9,230 nucleotides of DNA from an uncultured Bacilli bacterium (GTDB lineage: Bacteria > Bacillota_I > Bacilli_A > RF39 > UBA660), in the NCBI GenBank assembly GCA_947631345.1, contig CANRKW010000040.1:1-9230 (forward strand), given 5' to 3'. A model generated the notes under the pieces. The model searched no databases and was not told the origin of the DNA. It saw nothing but the letters and a program-made list of their open reading frames with translations. Position numbers and translations under genes: made by a program. Every line of letters begins with the position of its first letter. Within the stretch, counting starts at the first letter, position 1. This document shows, in pieces, positions 5,538 through 9,230 of this stretch.

Positions 5538-7610
5538 TTACTCTCCTAATTGACTTATCTTTATTTCTTTATAAACTTCACAAGTTTTTAGTAAGTTTTT
5601 ATGTGCACCCATACCTATTATTTTACCTTGATCTAATACTATTATCTTTTTAGCATTTTTAACTGATGCAATTCTAGAAGAAACTATAAATATTATTTTA
5701 TCTTTACTTAATTTAGAAAGTTCTTTTCTAATTAGTTTGTCAGTTTCATAGTCAAGTGCATTCATTGAGTCATCTATTATTAAAACATCACCATTTTTAA
5801 TTAAAGCACGAGATAAAGATAGTCTTTGTTTTTCTCCACCTGAGATATTACTTGCATTTTGACTTAATAAGTAATCATATTTTTCTTCTTTTTTATTAAT
5901 AAAATCATTTAACTGACATATTTTAGTTACTTTTTCTAAATCTACTATATTATAATCTTTTAAAGAAAAGGCAATGTTACTTTTAATTGTGCCACTAAAT
6001 AATCCTGGTTTTTGAGGAGCATAGCTGACTTTATTTCTTAATTCTTTTATTTTGAAATTTTTTATATTTATATTATTTATTAGTATTTTACCTTTAGAAG
6101 TATCAAAAAACCTTAAAAGTAAATTAACTAATGTTGTTTTTCCACTTCCAGTACTACCAATTATTCCTATAATTTCCCCTTTTTTAGCTTCAAAACTTAT
6201 GTTTTTTAAAGTATAACTAGAAGCATTTTTATATTTAAAATAAACATCTTTAAATTCTATATTTTCTATTGATTTTATATTTTTTGCATTTTTACTTTCT
6301 TTTATACTGACATCCTTTTTTAGAACTTCTCTTATTCTTTTTATAGATACTATTGCTCTTGGTAACATTATAAGTACCATAGAAACCATTAAAAAGGCTG
6401 TTACTATTTGCATGGCATAACTAATGAAAGCTATAAGAGAACCTACATTTAAAGTGCCTTCATTTATTTTATCCGCGCCAAACCAAACTAGAAAAATAGC
6501 AATACTATTCATTAGAAAAGTTAAAGTAGGACTCATCAAAGCCATTACAGAATTAACAAAAAGGCCATTTTTAGTAAGACTTTCGTTTTCTTTTTCAAAT
6601 CTTTTTTCTTCATATTTTTCATTAGAAAAAGCTCTTATAACTAATAGTCCTGATAGTATTTCTCTACTTACTGTTGTTATTCTATCTAATAAATCTTGAA
6701 ATAAATTAAATTTAGGTACAACTAATATAAATAAAGTAAACATTAAAAGTAATATCAAAATAACAGAAACGATTATAATTAATTCTAACCCACTATTATA
6801 AACTTTTATACTAGCCCCTATTCCAATAATTGGTGCATATATTACAACCCTTAAAACACTCATTAAAAGGCTTCCTACTTGTGTTACATCATTCGTGCAT
6901 CTTGTAATTAAAGAAGATGTGCTAAAGTCATTTACTTCTTCACTTTCAAAACTTAAGACTTTTTTAAATAACTTACTTCTTAAATCTCTTGTATAAAAAG
7001 CACTTATTTTACTAGTTAGAAAATTCGTAATAATAGCAATAATCATAGAAATAACTGCAACAAGTAACATTTTTAGTCCAGTACTAATTATATAATTATT
7101 TTGCATTTTAGATGTATTTACACCAATTATCTCATATTCATTTTTTATGTAATTAATAATAGTTCCATTAAAAAGAGAAGTGTTTCCATCATACTTTTCT
7201 TTTAAAGAAGAAACTATCTCTAATTTATCTGTACCTTCAAAAGCACTTTGATTACTTAAAATTATTAAAGGATATAAAAATATACTATTTAAGTCATTAT
7301 TATTTTCTTTTAACACATATATAGATTCACTATCTAATATAGGGTATAAATTAGAACTACCCTTTTCTATATAAGTGTAACTACTATTAACAATATTCTT
7401 TTCATCAATTGTTAAATATTCTAATATTTTGTTAAACTCACTTTCTCTTATAACTTCTAATGTATAGTCTTCTATTCCACTTTGAGATATACCAACATCT
7501 ACTACTTTAGATGTATAAGAAGGAAGACTTAAATCTGTATACGCTCTTATGATTAATAAAATAACTACTAATAATATTTGTAATCTATATTTTTTTAATA
7601 TCTTTAACAT
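5538..7610 (-). CDS. ABC exporter half-transporter with extracellular insert and degenerate ATPase site
   Basis: A 690-residue B-subfamily half-exporter, about 100 longer than its partner. The extra length is a hydrophilic insert of some 130 residues (about 42-172) between the first membrane helix (11-30) and the second (177-199), predicted outside the membrane. The remaining helices run to about 415. ATPase motifs: Walker A GSTGSGKTT (485-493), Q-loop Q533, intact signature ISGGE (589-593), Walker B VLIIDD (609-614) with Asp614 where the catalytic Glu should be, and Ser645 in place of the switch His (SSRIASV). This is the pattern of the degenerate subunit of heterodimeric exporters such as BmrCD, LmrCD and TM287/288; BmrD, as I recall, also carries an extracellular insert after its first helix. 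AGGTGA (7617-7622) lies six bases before the ATG and overlaps the hemW stop, so the three genes form an operon. Confidence 0.95.
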   Translation of the reverse strand: MLKILKKYRLQILLVVILLIIRAYTDLSLPSYTSKVVDVGISQSGIEDYTLEVIRESEFNKILEYLTIDEKNIVNSSYTYIEKGSSNLYPILDSESIYVLKENNNDLNSIFLYPLIILSNQSAFEGTDKLEIVSSLKEKYDGNTSLFNGTIINYIKNEYEIIGVNTSKMQNNYIISTGLKMLLVAVISMIIAIITNFLTSKISAFYTRDLRSKLFKKVLSFESEEVNDFSTSSLITRCTNDVTQVGSLLMSVLRVVIYAPIIGIGASIKVYNSGLELIIIVSVILILLLMFTLFILVVPKFNLFQDLLDRITTVSREILSGLLVIRAFSNEKYEEKRFEKENESLTKNGLFVNSVMALMSPTLTFLMNSIAIFLVWFGADKINEGTLNVGSLIAFISYAMQIVTAFLMVSMVLIMLPRAIVSIKRIREVLKKDVSIKESKNAKNIKSIENIEFKDVYFKYKNASSYTLKNISFEAKKGEIIGIIGSTGSGKTTLVNLLLRFFDTSKGKILINNINIKNFKIKELRNKVSYAPQKPGLFSGTIKSNIAFSLKDYNIVDLEKVTKICQLNDFINKKEEKYDYLLSQNASNISGGEKQRLSLSRALIKNGDVLIIDDSMNALDYETDKLIRKELSKLSKDKIIFIVSSRIASVKNAKKIIVLDQGKIIGMGAHKNLLKTCEVYKEIKISQLGE

Positions 7611-7620
7611 ATATATTCAC

Positions 7621-8703
7621 CTAATTTAAAATTTTATTTAGTATTTCATTCATTATATAAATTTTATCTTCACTTATATATAAATAATTATCTTTCATTT
7701 TTAGTAAACCTTCTTTTAAAAGAGGATTTATATTAAATACATCCTGTATATTAACTTTATATCTATTAAAGAAATCATATACATCAATTCCTTTTAGTTT
7801 TCTAAAACCTAATATACAGAAGTTTTCCATATCTTCTTTATTAGAAACAATAAATTCATTAAATCTATATTTATCTTTTAAATAAGTGTTGAAGCTTCTT
7901 GTATTTTCACTTCTTAAGTTATTTACAAACCCACTTGCACCTAGACCAAAACCATAGTATTCTTCATTGTTCCAATAATTCAAATTGTGTTTGCTTTCAT
8001 ATCCCTCTTTAGCAAAATTGCTCACTTCATAATGAATATAACCATTGTTCTTTAGTGTTTTACATATATAATTATACATCTTACTGTCCATTTCTTCACT
8101 AATAGGTTTTACTTTCTTTACACTTAAAACTGTATTTTCTTCTATTATTAAACTATATGTACTAATATGTGGTACATCTAATTTTAGAAATTCTTTTATG
8201 TCTTTCTTTAAAACACTCATTTTTTCTATTGGAAGAGCATATATAAGATCTACATTTATGTTGTCAAAGTATTTTTTTGCAAGCATAATATTTTTTATAA
8301 TCATATTTTTATCATGTTTTCTATTTAAGTATTTCAAGTTTATTTTATCAAAACTTTCTACACCTATACTGATTCTATTAACACCAAAACTTTTTAATAA
8401 TTTTAGTTTTTCTTCTGTTATATCATTTACATTAAATTCAAAAGTTATTTCTTGAGATTTATCTAAATTAAACACTTTAAGTATTTGAAATAACTTAGTT
8501 ATGTTTTCTATACTTAATGTACTTGGTGTACCTCCACCTATATAAAGAGTTTTAACTAAATCATTTTCGTAATATTCATTTATTTCTTTTTCTAAATGAA
8601 TTAAGTATTCACTAGCCCAGACTTCATCGTGCAAAAACTTGCAGAAATCGCAATAACTGCATATACTAGAACAAAACGGAATATGAATATATACACTTCT
8701 CAT
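7621..8703 (-). CDS. hemW: HemW (oxygen-independent coproporphyrinogen III oxidase-like radical SAM heme chaperone)
   Basis: Numbered from an optional GTG at 8712 (363 residues; 360 from the preferred ATG at 8703). The radical-SAM motif is C14, C18, C21 (PFCSSICSYC), with a further C24. Then come YIGGGTPSTL (57-66, SAM glycine motif), RISIGVESF (113-121), NVDLIYALP (153-161), ISTYSLIIEENT (183-194) and the long HemW signature HYEVSNFAKEGYESKHNLNYW (227-247) with GFGLGASGFV. The family is often mis-named HemN; HemW is known as a heme chaperone without coproporphyrinogen oxidase activity. The last ~70 residues match the winged-helix-like C-terminal domain. First gene of an operon with the ABC pair, with a promoter directly upstream. 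MRSVYIHIPFC is the usual family start; GTG 8712 and ATG 8709 are alternatives, and no clear ribosome binding site decides between them. Confidence 0.93.
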   Translation of the reverse strand: MRSVYIHIPFCSSICSYCDFCKFLHDEVWASEYLIHLEKEINEYYENDLVKTLYIGGGTPSTLSIENITKLFQILKVFNLDKSQEITFEFNVNDITEEKLKLLKSFGVNRISIGVESFDKINLKYLNRKHDKNMIIKNIMLAKKYFDNINVDLIYALPIEKMSVLKKDIKEFLKLDVPHISTYSLIIEENTVLSVKKVKPISEEMDSKMYNYICKTLKNNGYIHYEVSNFAKEGYESKHNLNYWNNEEYYGFGLGASGFVNNLRSENTRSFNTYLKDKYRFNEFIVSNKEDMENFCILGFRKLKGIDVYDFFNRYKVNIQDVFNINPLLKEGLLKMKDNYLYISEDKIYIMNEILNKILN

Positions 8704-8719
8704 AATCATCACTGATTTT

Positions 8720-8748
8720 ATTATAATATAATATTAGTTATTTAGCAA
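8720..8748 (-). promoter_or_regulatory. Promoter of the hemW-ABC operon
   Basis: On the minus strand TTGCTA (8748-8743) and TATAAT (8725-8720) are separated by exactly 17 bases, a good housekeeping-sigma promoter. The predicted start near 8713 leaves almost no leader before the hemW start codons at 8712, 8709 and 8703. Confidence 0.65.
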
Positions 8749-8800
8749 ATTATTTTACAAGAGATATACATTTAATTGACTTTTTTGGTGTTTTATAGCA

Positions 8801-8821
8801 TTTTTGTGTATTTTTTGTGTA
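8801..8821 (+). repeat. Short tandem direct repeat in the hemW-tRNA gap
   Basis: TTTTTGTGTA occurs at 8801-8810 and again at 8812-8821, an 11-base period close to one helical turn. It sits between the divergent hemW promoter and the tRNA promoter. It may be a regulator site, a bent-DNA tract or simple low complexity. Confidence 0.4.
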
Positions 8822-8834
8822 TTTTATGAATATT

Positions 8835-8865
8835 TTGCTTGATTTTAGAGATATTTTATTATAAA
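8835..8865 (+). promoter_or_regulatory. Likely promoter of the tRNA pair
   Basis: TTGCTT (8835-8840) and overlapping TTGATT (8839-8844) precede the AT-rich -10 candidates TATTAT (8857-8862) and TATAAA (8860-8865). TTGCTT to TATTAT gives a 16-base spacer. The predicted start, about 8870, lies roughly 15 bases before the first tRNA. The exact boxes are uncertain because several registers fit. Confidence 0.45.
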
Positions 8866-8885
8866 ATGAAGTAGTGAAATGAAAA

Positions 8886-8962
8886 GGGCTTGTAGCTCAG
8901 TTGGTTAGAGCGTGCGTCTGATAAGCGCAAGGTCGATGGTTCAAGTCCATTCAGGCCCACCA
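8886..8962 (+). tRNA. tRNA-Ile (anticodon GAU)
   Basis: A 77-base cloverleaf with encoded CCA. Acceptor arm GGGCTTG pairs with CAGGCCC (one G-U pair). The anticodon stem TGCGT/GCGCA encloses loop CTGATAA, placing GAT at 8920-8922. The T arm carries the usual GGTTCAAGTCC, the discriminator base is A8959, and CCA is 8960-8962. Sequence blocks match bacterial tRNA-Ile(GAU). Confidence 0.96.
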
Positions 8963-8965
8963 AAT

Positions 8966-9041
8966 GGCCGGTTGGTGAAATGGTTAACACACACGCCTTT
9001 CACGCGTGGATCCACGGGTTCAAATCCCGTACCGGTCACCA
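8966..9041 (+). tRNA. tRNA-Glu (anticodon UUC)
   Basis: A 76-base cloverleaf three bases after the tRNA-Ile, so both are probably cut from one transcript. Acceptor GGCCGGT pairs with ACCGGTC (one G-U pair). Anticodon stem CACGC/GCGTG encloses loop CTTTCAC with TTC at 8999-9001. The T arm contains GGGTTCAAATCCC, and CCA is encoded at 9039-9041. Confidence 0.96.
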
Positions 9042-9053
9042 TTAATGATTATT

Positions 9054-9080
9054 AATTCCGTTTATTCGGAATTTTTTATT
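9054..9080 (+). terminator. Intrinsic terminator of the tRNA operon
   Basis: AATTCCG (9054-9060) pairs with CGGAATT (9067-9073) across a six-base loop, followed by TTTTATTT. It lies 12 bases after the tRNA-Glu CCA end. Confidence 0.82.
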
Positions 9081-9106
9081 TAAAAAAACTCGAATATTCG
9101 AGTTTT
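9081..9106 (-). terminator. Intrinsic terminator of the XRE-family gene
   Basis: A perfect palindrome has arms AAAACTCG at 9085-9092 and CGAGTTTT at 9099-9106. On the minus strand it is followed by a T-run (bases 9087 to 9082). The XRE stop codon (9105-9107) overlaps the stem. It converges with the tRNA terminator eight bases away. Confidence 0.75.
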
Positions 9107-9230
9107 ATTCAAAGAATTTATTTATAGGAACATCTAATGTTTTACTTATTTTGTATAAATTATATAAACTAACACCTTGGTTCATATTTGGACTTTCTAA
9201 ACTACTTATAGTAGATATACCAACACTTAC
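9105..9230 (-). CDS. XRE/Cro-type helix-turn-helix regulator, C-terminal end (runs off right edge)
   Basis: Only the last 41 codons are visible, open to the right edge with the first full codon at 9228-9230. They read VSVGISTISSLESPN, then SLYNLYKISKTLDVPINKFFE and TAA. This matches the second half of an XRE HTH domain: recognition helix with S-T-I-S-x-L-E, then the L-x-x-L-x-K-I-x-x-x-L-D-V-P-x-x-x-F-F-E ending typical of small repressors and of HTH domains closing a protein. Because the protein stops right after the HTH, it is either a small single-domain regulator of about 65-75 residues or has other domains N-terminal and outside the window. Its target is unknown. Confidence 0.85.
   Translation of the reverse strand, partial: VSVGISTISSLESPNMNQGVSLYNLYKISKTLDVPINKFFE

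Noticed and set aside
6424..6699. Open + strand frame of 91 codons
   Set aside because: Antisense to the membrane domain of the 690-residue exporter; an artefact of its codon composition.
8198..8455. Open + strand frame of 85 codons, phenylalanine/isoleucine-rich
   Set aside because: Antisense to the radical-SAM core of hemW; it resembles a membrane peptide only because lysine-rich helices are read backwards.
8713..8885. Possible riboswitch or small RNA in the hemW-tRNA gap
   Set aside because: The sequence is T-rich low complexity with two divergent promoters and no stable conserved-looking stems.

Overview
The window is very AT-rich. Its genes have AGGAG-type ribosome binding sites, TTGnnA/TATAAT promoters, CCA-encoding tRNA genes and U-tailed intrinsic terminators. 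This points to a low-GC Bacillota (Firmicutes), probably an anaerobic gut-type Bacilli, Erysipelotrichia or Clostridia lineage. That assignment is an inference from style; no taxonomic marker was compared. Every tryptophan codon checked is TGG and one gene stops at TGA, so the standard bacterial code fits, although that TGA is followed at once by an in-frame TAA.

Left part, + strand (about 140-3000): after a minus-strand fragment resembling the PD-(D/E)XK nuclease end of DUF1703-type AAA ATPase proteins comes a LysR-type regulator (237-1142). It is followed by a two-gene unit: an unusual cysteine-rich radical-SAM-like protein (1231-2358), overlapping by ATGA a HAD phosphatase of the 5'(3')-deoxyribonucleotidase (NT5C) type (2355-2987). 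The gap between regulator and unit holds a T-N11-A dyad centred about 65 bases before the predicted transcription start, and a second dyad wrapped around the -10 box. The simplest reading is a LysR-controlled radical-SAM/nucleotidase operon of unknown chemistry. This is the least described part of the window.

Middle, - strand (8703 down to 3025): a promoter at 8720-8748 reads into hemW, followed 10 bases later by an ABC half-exporter with a large extracellular insert and a degenerate nucleotide-binding domain, and 5 bases later by its partner half-exporter with intact catalytic residues but an altered signature motif. The defects are complementary, as in heterodimeric exporters of the BmrCD/LmrCD/TM287-288 type. 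Downstream, with its own extended -10 promoter, is a protein with a HipA-N-like N-terminal region and a HIRAN-like C-terminal region but no kinase. It converges on the nucleotidase gene at a terminator usable from both sides.

Right part: a + strand tRNA-Ile(GAU)-tRNA-Glu(UUC) pair with promoter-like sequence before it and a terminator after it, then the C-terminal end of a minus-strand XRE/Cro-type repressor with its own terminator. No CRISPR array, insertion sequence or rRNA was seen, and no gene-free stretch exceeds 300 bases.
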